DNA from: a virus
Virus record (IMG/VR): IMGVR_UViG_3300030329_003452
Coordinates: 15,308 to 37,889 of that record
Length of the DNA: 22,582 bases
Reading direction: 5' to 3' (one strand)
Of the stretch, positions 1-6,048 are shown piece after piece; the first letter of the stretch is position 1; each line of letters starts with the position of its first letter. The position numbers and the translations under genes were made by a program. The notes beneath the pieces were generated by a model that was given only the letters and a program-made list of their open reading frames with translations, made no database searches and was not told the origin of the DNA.

Positions 1-212
1 CTAAACCTACCAATAGTATCAAAGTTTGGGAGCTTGCCTTCGTACATCATGGCTAGCAACTTGACAGCTCCCTCTCTTTGTTCATCTGGGAAGTCATGGG
101 CGTGATGTTCAACCCTATTAAACAATATCATTGCATATAGTTTATTGTCATCATCTCTTGCTGGCTCATGCTCTCCCAGTATTTTTATAATCTGTTCTTT
201 AATACCACTCAT
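1..212 (-). CDS. hypothetical phage protein, 3' part beyond window edge
   Basis: Reading leftwards, an ATG at 212 opens a frame with no stop through to base 1, so 70 residues are visible and the C-terminus lies outside the window. The start follows the RecT stop codon with one base between them (TAA-G-ATG), and the upstream sequence GAGGATTAAG gives a plausible ribosome binding site, so it is probably translated together with recT. The visible part begins MSGIKEQIIKILGEHEPARD and looks helical, with a charged middle section. I do not recognise a family. Its place directly after recT suggests an early recombination or replication role, but that is only context. Confidence 0.7.
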   Translation of the reverse strand, partial: MSGIKEQIIKILGEHEPARDDDNKLYAMILFNRVEHHAHDFPDEQREGAVKLLAMMYEGKLPNFDTIGRF

Positions 213-213
213 C

Positions 214-1119
214 TTAATCCTCTAAAGTTTTAGAATACTCTCTAAGTTCTTTTATTTCTTCTTCCTCTGATAGCTTCCTGTCTATTACTATCTGAGGATC
301 TCCACCAAGCGAGGTAATCAAATCACACAACTGATAGAACTCTCCGTTTTCTGTATCCGACAAACTTAATTTACTTCTTTTTTCCCTTTCTTCAATAGGG
401 AAATCTTCAAAGTGAACAGCCTCCTGCATAAGCTTAGCCTCACTGGAATTACCCTTAGGACATTTCTTATCAAGAAGCTGTCTAATCACCGTCTTAATAG
501 CCATTGCATCAAAATCGGTTTGCCATGGTGATGTCTTATAGGCATATGATTTACTAAACTGCTTTCCATGAGCCTTTATTTCATCTGTTGACATCAGTAC
601 CATGGCGTGACCACCGCCAACCATCTCTGCATAAGAATAGTAAGCAATGGTCTTGCCACGATCTCCTACCAACAATGGTTTATGTACGAAATTACTATTA
701 AATCCCTTGGTATATTCATATGTATCATTCTCGCATATCTTATCATACTCTATGCATTTTATCAGCCCAGAATTCCAAGCTAATTTTAATAAACCTCGGT
801 ACTCAATAAGGAATTCAACCTTACTTCCGTACGGAACCAAGGCGGCCTCGGAGAGAGGGCTATTAGGTTCAAGGCCGTACCTTGCACACTCACCTATAGC
901 CTTGAGAACTGACTTGGCTGAACATTGTTGTAGTTTAGGATTCATTTGTATAGCCATTAAGGAGGCTGAAATGAAACGATTAACATCATACCTTGATGGT
1001 ATCATGCCTGCGTAAAGTTCTTTCCTATCTTCTATCATTTTAACCACTGATTTATTTGTAGTGGTCAGTGCTTTTGATTTACTTTTTGATTTGTTAATTG
1101 CATCTTTAATATCAGTCAT
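214..1119 (-). CDS. recT: RecT-family single-strand annealing protein
   Basis: This 301-residue protein is a RecT recombinase. RecT proteins bind single-stranded DNA left by a partner exonuclease and anneal it to a complementary strand, supporting phage recombination and genome end repair. Typical RecT features are visible: the N-terminal MNPKLQQCSAKSVLKAI segment, the ECARYGLEPNSP motif, the core LVPYGSKVEFLIEYRGLLKLA, and the C-terminal SPWQTDFDAMAIKTVIRQL segment. The length is normal for the family (about 270-310). The ATG at 1119 follows AAAGGAGG by six bases, which fixes the start. It overlaps the gene before it (1112-1390) by 8 bases. With the YqaJ-type exonuclease two genes upstream it forms the classic exonuclease plus annealase pair, analogous to RecE/RecT or lambda Exo/Beta. 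Confidence 0.96.
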   Translation of the reverse strand: MTDIKDAINKSKSKSKALTTTNKSVVKMIEDRKELYAGMIPSRYDVNRFISASLMAIQMNPKLQQCSAKSVLKAIGECARYGLEPNSPLSEAALVPYGSKVEFLIEYRGLLKLAWNSGLIKCIEYDKICENDTYEYTKGFNSNFVHKPLLVGDRGKTIAYYSYAEMVGGGHAMVLMSTDEIKAHGKQFSKSYAYKTSPWQTDFDAMAIKTVIRQLLDKKCPKGNSSEAKLMQEAVHFEDFPIEEREKRSKLSLSDTENGEFYQLCDLITSLGGDPQIVIDRKLSEEEEIKELREYSKTLED

Positions 1120-1390
1120 CTAATTCCTCCTTTAAATACCAGATATACAGGGGTGTTTCATCACCTATATATGAACCCAGCGTGTTATAATGAAAATGAT
1201 CATATGCTTCCATTTCTGTTAAGCCCTCATCCCTTAAACATTGAATGCAATCTGCGTAGTCATAAACAACCTTGCATCCACTTCCCATATCCAACCCAAT
1301 AATTGCCTCATCATATCCATCAGCAAACCACAACTCCTCATCACACATTTCCTGTAGTCTTTCTCTTTTATTTTTTTTCTTAGCGCCCAT
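1112..1390 (-). CDS. small conserved phage protein of unknown function
   Basis: This 92-residue acidic protein lies between the exonuclease and recT and overlaps both, by 11 and 8 bases. It has a basic N-terminus (MGAKKKNKRERLQ) and then a segment reading ELWFADGYDEAIIGL, a middle YDYADCIQCLRDEGLTEMEA, and FHYNTLGSYIGDETPLYIW near the end. I know this arrangement (ADGxDxAIxG, a short helix with xxMxxEEA, YNxxGxYxGExTP) as a widespread small phage protein family without a known function. An AAGGAGG lies 13 bases upstream of the ATG, a long but possible spacing. Its tight embedding suggests co-translation with the recombination genes. Confidence 0.8.
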   Translation of the reverse strand: MGAKKKNKRERLQEMCDEELWFADGYDEAIIGLDMGSGCKVVYDYADCIQCLRDEGLTEMEAYDHFHYNTLGSYIGDETPLYIWYLKEELDD

Positions 1391-2219
1391 CTTTAACTAT
1401 GAACCTCCTTGTTTTTCCAGACTTTCTCCAGACCACTACTCTATCATCACCCCATGTAAGAACCTCGTTATCTTTCATGTACTTCATGACATTGGTAGTT
1501 AGTGTAGCCTTCTCTCTATCTAAATCTTTTTTCTCATCCCTAATAGTGAGCAGTCTGAATACATCTTTAATTATTTCATCATCAGCTTCAATACATGTAT
1601 CCTCTTTATGTTCTGGAAATCTTAACCTACAATCTCTTTCACATGTAGGTTCTGGTGGAACGCCAGCCTTGACATGGCTATTCCAAAAGACAACCATCTT
1701 CTTTCTCATGATAGCAATAAACTCATCATCTCTATCAAATCTTTCAAGTACCAATCTTCTATTATATCCAAGTACTAAAACTGCGATATAAGCATAAGGA
1801 GATTGTGTAATCATCATCTGATGTTGAAGTTGTGCGTAGTATGTGTCTGGAATACCATCCCAGTGACCAGCAGTTTTATATTCAACTGGTACCTTTTCAG
1901 CAGGACACCAGCCATCTAGGTTAGCACTCATGTAATGATATATTTGGTCGTATCTAATTTTGTTATCGTTATTTACAATCATACCATGCTCTATCTTTAG
2001 CCTCTTTTTAATAATAGGTTCAAGAGCATTTCCAAGCCATAAATGAAAGGCATCGCTTTCTTCTGCGTTCTTATTTACCTTATCATAATAAATATCAAGT
2101 GGTGTCTTCCATGGGCTAACCCCCAGAATAGCACCACAATCAGAAGCCCCAATAGAATCACATCGTTCTCGAAGCCATTCCTTGTTGCTCATTTGGTTTG
2201 TGTTAATGTGTAATTTCAT
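1380..2219 (-). CDS. YqaJ-like viral exonuclease (phage recombination exonuclease)
   Basis: This 279-residue protein belongs to the YqaJ/lambda-Exo branch of the PD-(D/E)XK nucleases, which resect double-stranded ends so that RecT can anneal the exposed strand. Visible motifs are GASDCGAILGVSPWKTP (residues 24-40), the acidic residue in LGNALE (E67), the catalytic aspartate in ANLDGW (D102), the E-x-K pair in VEYKT (E113, K115) and the YYAQLQHQM motif (127-135). A longer frame begins with TTG at 2225, but the ATG at 2219 is preferred: AGGGAGG sits six bases before it, whereas the TTG directly abuts that site. It is upstream of and overlaps the small gene before recT, so the three genes form one recombination cassette. 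Confidence 0.94.
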   Translation of the reverse strand: MKLHINTNQMSNKEWLRERCDSIGASDCGAILGVSPWKTPLDIYYDKVNKNAEESDAFHLWLGNALEPIIKKRLKIEHGMIVNNDNKIRYDQIYHYMSANLDGWCPAEKVPVEYKTAGHWDGIPDTYYAQLQHQMMITQSPYAYIAVLVLGYNRRLVLERFDRDDEFIAIMRKKMVVFWNSHVKAGVPPEPTCERDCRLRFPEHKEDTCIEADDEIIKDVFRLLTIRDEKKDLDREKATLTTNVMKYMKDNEVLTWGDDRVVVWRKSGKTRRFIVKDGR

Positions 2220-2275
2220 GATCAACCTCCCTTAAAGTAGACCAAATTTACATTATTATTATTTAATTTACAAGT

Positions 2276-2878
2276 TTAATCTGGAAGTATCATCTCAACC
2301 CCTCCATTATGTTGGTGTTCAACATTGGAGGTTGAGCGATTAGAAAACAATCTTAATTTGTTCATGAGTGTATTGAATAATGAAATAAAATTCTTGAAAT
2401 CCTTGGAGTTCTCAAAGCATTTAGTATAATCTATTTGAGATAATGCCTGTGACATTCTCATACTTTCAATCATTAAGGAAGAGGCTAGATAGTCCATGCC
2501 TCTGTTCATCATGGTAGACTGCTGGGCTAATATGTTTTCTTTATTAGCCCACCAATCTCTCAGAGTGTTAGCAGGAATTCCTAAGAGTTTTCCTACCATC
2601 GAATAGCGAGGAATAATATCGCCAGTGTCAAAGTTCTCTTGCTGAAAGACATCCAGAAACATTAAAGCAAAGTGCTTCTCATCAATTCTATATCTTCCCT
2701 TTTTAGCAGGGAGGAGAGGCTCAACTTCATTATCTTCCAAGGCAGACTTAAGGAGATGCTGTGCGTGTGGAGGAGAGATACCTATCGATTGAGCCTGTTC
2801 CAATACTTCACCAAGTTCCTTTTCAGATTTCTCTGACTTTAACTTGTCCAATATCTTATCAGCTTTTGATTTATCCAT
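2276..2878 (-). CDS. helix-turn-helix DNA-binding protein, small-terminase-like
   Basis: This 200-residue protein has a charged helical N-terminus, a helix-turn-helix-like stretch near the middle (YSMVGKLLGIPANTLRDWW), a helical C-terminal half, and a tail ending HNGGVEMILPD. Small terminase subunits commonly combine an N-terminal helix-turn-helix, a helical oligomerisation region and a short beta tail of this kind, so it may be the packaging-site recognition subunit. However, it lies 6.3 kb from the large subunit and on the opposite strand, inside the recombination and early operon. An early transcription or replication regulator is the main alternative. Start is the ATG at 2878 with AAAAGG about 12 bases upstream. 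DNA binding is moderately supported; the terminase role is inference. Confidence 0.6.
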   Translation of the reverse strand: MDKSKADKILDKLKSEKSEKELGEVLEQAQSIGISPPHAQHLLKSALEDNEVEPLLPAKKGRYRIDEKHFALMFLDVFQQENFDTGDIIPRYSMVGKLLGIPANTLRDWWANKENILAQQSTMMNRGMDYLASSLMIESMRMSQALSQIDYTKCFENSKDFKNFISLFNTLMNKLRLFSNRSTSNVEHQHNGGVEMILPD

Positions 2879-2902
2879 GCGTAAATATAACCTTTTATGG
2901 CT

Positions 2903-3076
2903 TTAAAACCAACTCGTATTTTTTAGACGAGCCTTTCTTTTATCTCGTGCCTCTTTGTTATATTCTCGCATGCATGATTTACAATAGTGTTGTGCATACT
3001 TACGCCCAAGGAGGACACCGAAGTCCTCCCTAGGTTTGTCCTCTTTACAGCGAGAACATTTCTTTTTTACGACCAC
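2903..3076 (-). CDS. 57-residue Cys4 zinc-binding peptide
   Basis: A short frame with a GTG start at 3076 and a TAA stop at 2903. It contains a clear CxxC pair near the N-terminus (CSRC, C7 and C10) and a second CxxC (CKSC, C32 and C35), followed by a very basic tail (EARDKRKARLK). This is the usual layout of a small treble-clef or zinc-ribbon nucleic-acid-binding protein; the N-terminal halves of some phage HNH endonucleases look alike, but no HNH residues follow. The frame is closed by a TAG two codons before the GTG, so there is no longer version. AAAGG lies about nine bases upstream. It overlaps the preceding membrane-peptide gene by 10 bases, which suggests coupled translation. Confidence 0.68.
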   Translation of the reverse strand: MVVKKKCSRCKEDKPREDFGVLLGRKYAQHYCKSCMREYNKEARDKRKARLKNTSWF

Positions 3077-3192
3077 TTGCTATCGCCTTTCATATCTCTG
3101 TACCATTGTCTTATCTCCATTATTGCATAGGCTGATAAGATAATCATAATAATGCAAAAAGCCATAAAAAATATGTAGGTAAATACATTCAT
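3067..3192 (-). CDS. 41-residue single-span membrane peptide
   Basis: The ATG at 3192 overlaps the TGA of the upstream gene (ATGA), with GAGG six bases before it. The peptide starts MNVFTYIFFMAFCIIMIILS, a hydrophobic stretch of about 22 residues, followed by a charged, tryptophan-containing tail (EIRQWYRDMKGDSKWS). It is therefore probably a small inner-membrane protein with its tail in the cytoplasm. No family is recognisable from such a short sequence; small membrane peptides in early phage operons can act in superinfection exclusion or host takeover, but nothing here shows which. Overlaps at both ends are good evidence that it is a real gene and not chance. Confidence 0.65.
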   Translation of the reverse strand: MNVFTYIFFMAFCIIMIILSAYAIMEIRQWYRDMKGDSKWS

Positions 3193-3497
3193 GCACGCCT
3201 CACTTTCATGTTAGTGTCAAAATCAAGAGTAAATAAATGATACAGGTCTTTGCTATCATCACATGAAAACCCTTCGATTTTGATCTTCTTATTAAGTAAA
3301 AATTGGATTGCTATATCTCTTATTGATTCCATTGAGTAATCAAAAGGGATAACTACTGAATCATAGAATCTGGTGTCAGTTATCTTAACCCTAGACCCAT
3401 GATGGTCAGTAGGACTCAAGTATTTAACAACAAACATTCTAAAGTGATTCAGTTTGTACTTCTTCTGGCGAAGTTTAACCTCGTAGTTTTTAGCCAT
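3189..3497 (-). CDS. hypothetical phage protein, 102 residues
   Basis: The frame starts at an ATG at 3497 with the leader AAGAAAGGAAGGTCTAA directly before it, a leader shared almost exactly with the gene upstream. The protein is basic at its N-terminus (MAKNYEVKLRQKKYKLNHFR), then has alternating strands and helices (TDTRFYDSVVIPFDYSM, IRDIAIQFLLNKKIKIEGF). The pattern looks like a small mixed alpha/beta domain. I do not recognise the family and no catalytic motif is apparent. It abuts the upstream gene, whose stop codon is the base triplet just before its ATG, and overlaps the membrane peptide downstream by 4 bases. Confidence 0.75.
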   Translation of the reverse strand: MAKNYEVKLRQKKYKLNHFRMFVVKYLSPTDHHGSRVKITDTRFYDSVVIPFDYSMESIRDIAIQFLLNKKIKIEGFSCDDSKDLYHLFTLDFDTNMKVRRA

Positions 3498-3716
3498 TTA
3501 GACCTTCCTTTCTTGTTTTATTAATTTACCATGCTTCATGTTACATTCTTCTTCAATCCAAGCCATAGCAGTACATATTTCATCCCATATATCATCATGG
3601 TTATCTATACCTTCTGAAATACAATTTTCTCTGTAATCAGATAGTATAGCCCATATGTAATCTACTGATTCTACCACATCAAAATTTGTAGGTGGCTTTG
3701 CTTTAATTAATTTCAT
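3498..3716 (-). CDS. hypothetical phage protein, 72 residues
   Basis: A 72-residue acidic protein starting at the ATG at 3716, preceded by GGAAGGT with normal spacing. The sequence has an aromatic helical middle (VDYIWAILSDYRENCISEG, then DDIWDEICTAMAWIEEECNM) and a basic end (KLIKQERKV). The last codons of this gene (QERKV-stop) are themselves the ribosome-binding leader of the next gene, so the two are tightly joined. No known family or active-site pattern is seen. It is one of a run of small early proteins whose functions cannot be inferred from sequence alone. Confidence 0.75.
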   Translation of the reverse strand: MKLIKAKPPTNFDVVESVDYIWAILSDYRENCISEGIDNHDDIWDEICTAMAWIEEECNMKHGKLIKQERKV

Positions 3717-3745
3717 TTAGACCTTCCTTTCTTTGAAATAAACAT

Positions 3746-3991
3746 CTATTTAATTATCTCTATATCAACATCATCTTCATCAATCTTATAATCCCAATCA
3801 TCTTCTGTTGTTTCAGAAATAACTTCTGCAAAATACCCTTCTTCATCAGTAGTAAACCCCGATTCATCACTCTCAACACCTCCAAAAGATAAATTTTCAT
3901 ACTCCTCTTTATCAACCTCGCATATATACTCTGTTTTTTTGGCTACCCATTCTATTGCAGTTACTTTTATTTTCATTTTATTATTTTTCAT
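3746..3991 (-). CDS. strongly acidic hypothetical protein, 81 residues
   Basis: This 81-residue protein has a short basic N-terminus with beta character (MKNNKMKIKVTAIEWVAKKT) and then a highly acidic remainder ending DDWDYKIDEDDVDIEIIK. I count about 25 acidic and 9 basic residues. The ATG at 3991 is preceded by AAAAGGAGG at a long spacing of about 14 bases. The same leader recurs 223 bases upstream (see the repeat entry). A strongly acidic small phage protein of this kind may be a DNA mimic or an inhibitor of a host nuclease, but there is no sequence match that I recognise, so this stays a guess. Confidence 0.72.
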   Translation of the reverse strand: MKNNKMKIKVTAIEWVAKKTEYICEVDKEEYENLSFGGVESDESGFTTDEEGYFAEVISETTEDDWDYKIDEDDVDIEIIK

Positions 3992-4240
3992 TTTGAATTT
4001 ACTACCCTCCTTTTGTTATTAGTTTAATTTCCATATAATATTTATACTTACTAAAAAATTCTTTTTGTTTTTTTTGATACATTTTTCTTTGATATGTATA
4101 TTCTGGTTTAAAGTAATTATTTAATATACTACCTCTATCGTCACTTGCTTTATTATACCAATATATTATTTCTTCTTCTAATATCAAATAATCTATATAA
4201 CAACTTATTCTAGTTTTGAATTTATTATCCTCCTTTTGTT
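3991..4240 (-). repeat. 27-bp leader repeat, copies at 3991-4017 and 4214-4240
   Basis: Two direct copies on the minus strand share the pattern AACAAAAGGAGG, then RTARTAAATTCAAAA, 25 of 27 bases identical. Each carries a perfect Shine-Dalgarno core. In the copy at 3991-4017 the last A begins the ATG of the acidic 81-residue gene; in the copy at 4214-4240 the corresponding triplet is ACT. The segment between copies is the doubtful 61-codon frame. A duplication of a small gene with its leader is the simplest explanation. Confidence 0.75.
4002..4187 (-). CDS. 61-codon frame with doubtful start, possibly decayed gene
   Basis: The frame ends at a TAG (4002-4004) inside the ribosome-binding leader of the next gene. 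It encodes a basic, tyrosine-rich sequence (for example YWYNKASDDRG, YTYQRKMYQKKQKEF). The only usual start codon is a TTG at 4187 with no ribosome binding site. The frame is open upstream through a strong AAAAGGAGG (near 4229-4237), and at the position where the matching leader of the next gene has its ATG, this copy has ACT. The gene may therefore have lost its start codon, use an unusual start, or be a pseudogene. No family is recognised. Confidence 0.4.
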   Translation of the reverse strand: MILEEEIIYWYNKASDDRGSILNNYFKPEYTYQRKMYQKKQKEFFSKYKYYMEIKLITKGG

Positions 4241-4285
4241 TTTTTGTTCATATCTTAAATTATTACACTTATCTAAATAAACCTC

Positions 4286-4303
4286 AAATAACAATGTTGT
4301 TAT
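4286..4303. promoter_or_regulatory. perfect 8-bp inverted repeat at the recombinase 3' end
   Basis: AATAACAA-TG-TTGTTATT, touching the recombinase stop codon. As RNA it would form a weak AT-only hairpin without a following U-run, so a terminator is doubtful. A symmetric site next to a tyrosine recombinase gene could also be part of a recombination site (attP core or arm). The perfect dyad is certain, the role is not. Confidence 0.35.
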
Positions 4304-4866
4304 TATAATTGAAATTCGTTGTATGCCTTATCCATTTCTTCTTGGTCAACACCAATGTACTTCAGAGTTACTGAAGGACTAGTGTGATTCAAGAGTTTCT
4401 GCACTAAGGCAATGTTTTTAGTTTTTGCATAAATATGATATGCAAGTGTCTTTCTCATGGAGTGAGTCCCAAAGTTCTCAATCTTACAATGGTCTGAAGC
4501 CTTCTTAAGAATTCTCCAAGCATTGGTTCTATCTAGAGACTTTGATGGGTCTCTAAGTGAAAAGAACAAATAGTCCTCACCCTCTAGTTCATATTTATCT
4601 ATATGAATTTCTATCTCTGTGCGAATTAGCTTGTTTAAAGCAATCTTTTTTAATTTGCTGGTCTTCTGCTCATTCAAACTTAAATATTGCCGAAATGACC
4701 CATTCTTGTGCTTTATATCACATACTCGCAACTTAACTATATCTGATATTCTCAGGATGGTATTGATTCCCATACGAAACAGCAATGCATCTCTTGTATT
4801 GCGTTTCTCTAGGTATGCAATCATCCTTTGAAGGTCAGACTTTCTTTTGATTGGTTCCATTGTCAT
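4303..4866 (-). CDS. compact tyrosine recombinase (integrase family)
   Basis: This 187-residue protein is a tyrosine site-specific recombinase made almost only of the catalytic domain. All catalytic residues are visible: R39 (in ILRISDI), K68 (EQKTSKLK), H135 and R138 (THSMRKT), H161 (LNHTSPS) and the nucleophile Y170 (LKYIG). Full-length integrases of 300-400 residues also carry arm-binding and core-binding domains; here only about 25 residues precede the catalytic fold. The enzyme breaks and rejoins DNA through a 3'-phosphotyrosine, either integrating the phage or resolving genome multimers. The ATG at 4866 overlaps the upstream stop (TAATG), with GGAG about nine bases before. Activity is likely since no catalytic residue is missing; whether it drives lysogeny is not shown. 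Confidence 0.92.
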   Translation of the reverse strand: MTMEPIKRKSDLQRMIAYLEKRNTRDALLFRMGINTILRISDIVKLRVCDIKHKNGSFRQYLSLNEQKTSKLKKIALNKLIRTEIEIHIDKYELEGEDYLFFSLRDPSKSLDRTNAWRILKKASDHCKIENFGTHSMRKTLAYHIYAKTKNIALVQKLLNHTSPSVTLKYIGVDQEEMDKAYNEFQL

Positions 4867-5189
4867 TATTCATCTTCTCCATCATCTTTTATAAACTCTA
4901 CATTTACTTTATCAAATGTCCAAGTAAAAGACTCTCTACCATAATGCACTAACTCTTGAAACATTCTTATGTCTTCTTCGCCTACAGGTATTTGAATTGA
5001 TTTGTATTCTTCTTTACTGAAATGGTCTATTTGACCCATCACATATTCTAGAGCCTCAATCCAACCTTGATGCTTTTTCCACTCATCTAATTCTGCATCA
5101 CCACCACGGACTCCATCTTCATCATAATCATGTTTGTCTAACTCTTCTTTAAGAGTTGACTTTATCTCTTTTTTTAGTTTATCTAACAT
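4866..5189 (-). CDS. hypothetical acidic protein, 107 residues
   Basis: The frame extends to an ATG at 5204, but the better start is the ATG at 5189, because GGAAGGAG lies just before it and the upstream ATG has no ribosome binding site (the site falls inside its first codons). The protein starts MLDKLKKEIKSTLKEELDKH, a charged amphipathic helix, then an acidic loop (YDEDGVRGGDAELDEW), a helical part with GWIEALEYVMGQI, and an acidic end (VEFIKDDGEDE). It overlaps the recombinase gene by one base (TAATG), so the two are probably translated together; a recombinase accessory role is possible but only inferred from position. No family recognised. Confidence 0.75.
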   Translation of the reverse strand: MLDKLKKEIKSTLKEELDKHDYDEDGVRGGDAELDEWKKHQGWIEALEYVMGQIDHFSKEEYKSIQIPVGEEDIRMFQELVHYGRESFTWTFDKVNVEFIKDDGEDE

Positions 5190-5253
5190 ATAAACTCCTT
5201 CCATTCGTTATTCGGTTAGTATCATCAGAAGCAAGGTTACCACCCTACACTTT

Positions 5254-5284
5254 ATAGGCCTCTGAAGATCAAAATGAGGCCTAT
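5254..5284 (-). promoter_or_regulatory. 9-bp perfect stem-loop between two left-arm genes
   Basis: ATAGGCCTC and GAGGCCTAT flank a 13-base loop, about ten bases after the stop of the 75-residue gene and 65 bases before the next start. There is no U-run after it on the minus strand, so it is a weak terminator at best; an RNA processing or stability element between operon parts is as likely. The sequence from about 5205 to 5293 holds no gene. Confidence 0.5.
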
Positions 5285-5293
5285 TTCAACTAT

Positions 5294-5521
5294 TTAATTA
5301 TAATTCTCATACTTTCTATGGTCTTCAACTATTTCAATATCATACTCCTTTCTCCAATCATCTATGGCTTCATCTACTGAATAACTTGACTGAAAGTATC
5401 CACTACCCCCACAACAATCTGCAACTGAATTATAATCATCTCCATCACAAACTTTATACATCACATCTCCATTTTCTAATGGAATAACATCAATTAATAT
5501 TCTTATTTTCTCTCTCGCCAT
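5294..5521 (-). CDS. hypothetical acidic protein, 75 residues, Cys-rich
   Basis: The ATG at 5521 shares its A with the upstream stop (TAATG) and is preceded by GGGGG. The protein has an N-terminal strand (KIRILIDVIPLENGDVMYKV), a CDGDDYNSVADCCGGSGYF segment with three cysteines, and a C-terminal acidic helix (DEAIDDWRKEYDIEIVEDH). Net charge is clearly negative. No known family is recognised. Position and acidity match its neighbours at 5521-6455, with which it forms a run of overlapping acidic genes. Confidence 0.72.
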   Translation of the reverse strand: MAREKIRILIDVIPLENGDVMYKVCDGDDYNSVADCCGGSGYFQSSYSVDEAIDDWRKEYDIEIVEDHRKYENYN

Positions 5522-6048
5522 TATTTAACCCCCATTTCTTTTAGTAGTTTTTTTAGTTTATTGTAAGAATCTGAAATGCCTTCAAATTCTACTTTATCTT
5601 CTCCCTCACCACCCTCTTCATCTTCAACATCACAAGTTACATGCCCTCCATAAAACATAGTTGAACTATGAGTGTCTTGCAAGTCTCTATCCCATAAATC
5701 AACACCATTATCATCAATAGAGTTAATTAGTTCAACACACGCCTCAACTAGTTTATCTACATCTTTCTCACTTGATATGACTTCTAGGTGAGTATAGGCA
5801 CAATCAAATTGCTCTGCACCATAGATACACGACCCATCATCCTCAGTAGCATCATGAATTTCTTCTTGCCCACTATAAAATACTCCATCCCATATAGCCC
5901 ATACCCCAGAGCTTTCACCACCTACTATTAGTCCATTTTCTTTAGCAAATTCCTCTGCTTTCTCCATAGAACTAAAATCTTGTTCATAGGAATCTTTAGC
6001 AGTATACATATCCTGAGTTAAAGATATTTGTAGTCTATATGTTTTCAT
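5521..6048 (-). CDS. strongly acidic hypothetical protein, 175 residues
   Basis: This is the most acidic of the left-arm proteins: I count about 42 Asp/Glu against 14 Lys/Arg. It begins with a strand-helix unit (MKTYRLQISLTQDMY, SSMEKAEEFAKENGLIVGG), continues through a glycine- and tryptophan-bearing part (SGVWAIWDGVFYSGQEE), and has a very acidic segment near residues 140-152 (DVEDEEGGEGEDK) before a lysine-containing C-terminal helix. The ATG at 6048 overlaps the upstream stop (TAATG) and is preceded by GGAAGGTAAGT, the leader also used by the next gene upstream. No catalytic motif is visible. The charge pattern would fit a DNA mimic or protein inhibitor, which is a hypothesis only. Confidence 0.75.
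   Translation of the reverse strand: MKTYRLQISLTQDMYTAKDSYEQDFSSMEKAEEFAKENGLIVGGESSGVWAIWDGVFYSGQEEIHDATEDDGSCIYGAEQFDCAYTHLEVISSEKDVDKLVEACVELINSIDDNGVDLWDRDLQDTHSSTMFYGGHVTCDVEDEEGGEGEDKVEFEGISDSYNKLKKLLKEMGVK

Noticed and set aside
647-1015. Plus-strand frame of 122 codons
   Set aside because: Lies fully antisense to the well-supported recT gene, with no binding site or recognisable domain.
1399-1791. Plus-strand frame of 130 codons
   Set aside because: Antisense to the YqaJ-type exonuclease; Ser/Leu-rich composition is what a reverse reading of AT-rich DNA gives.
2220-2225. TTG start for the exonuclease, six bases upstream of the ATG
   Set aside because: It directly abuts AGGGAGG, leaving no room for ribosome binding; the ATG at 2219 has ideal spacing.
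5190-5204. Earlier ATG for the 107-residue protein
   Set aside because: The ribosome binding site of the second ATG lies inside these first codons, and no site precedes the first ATG.
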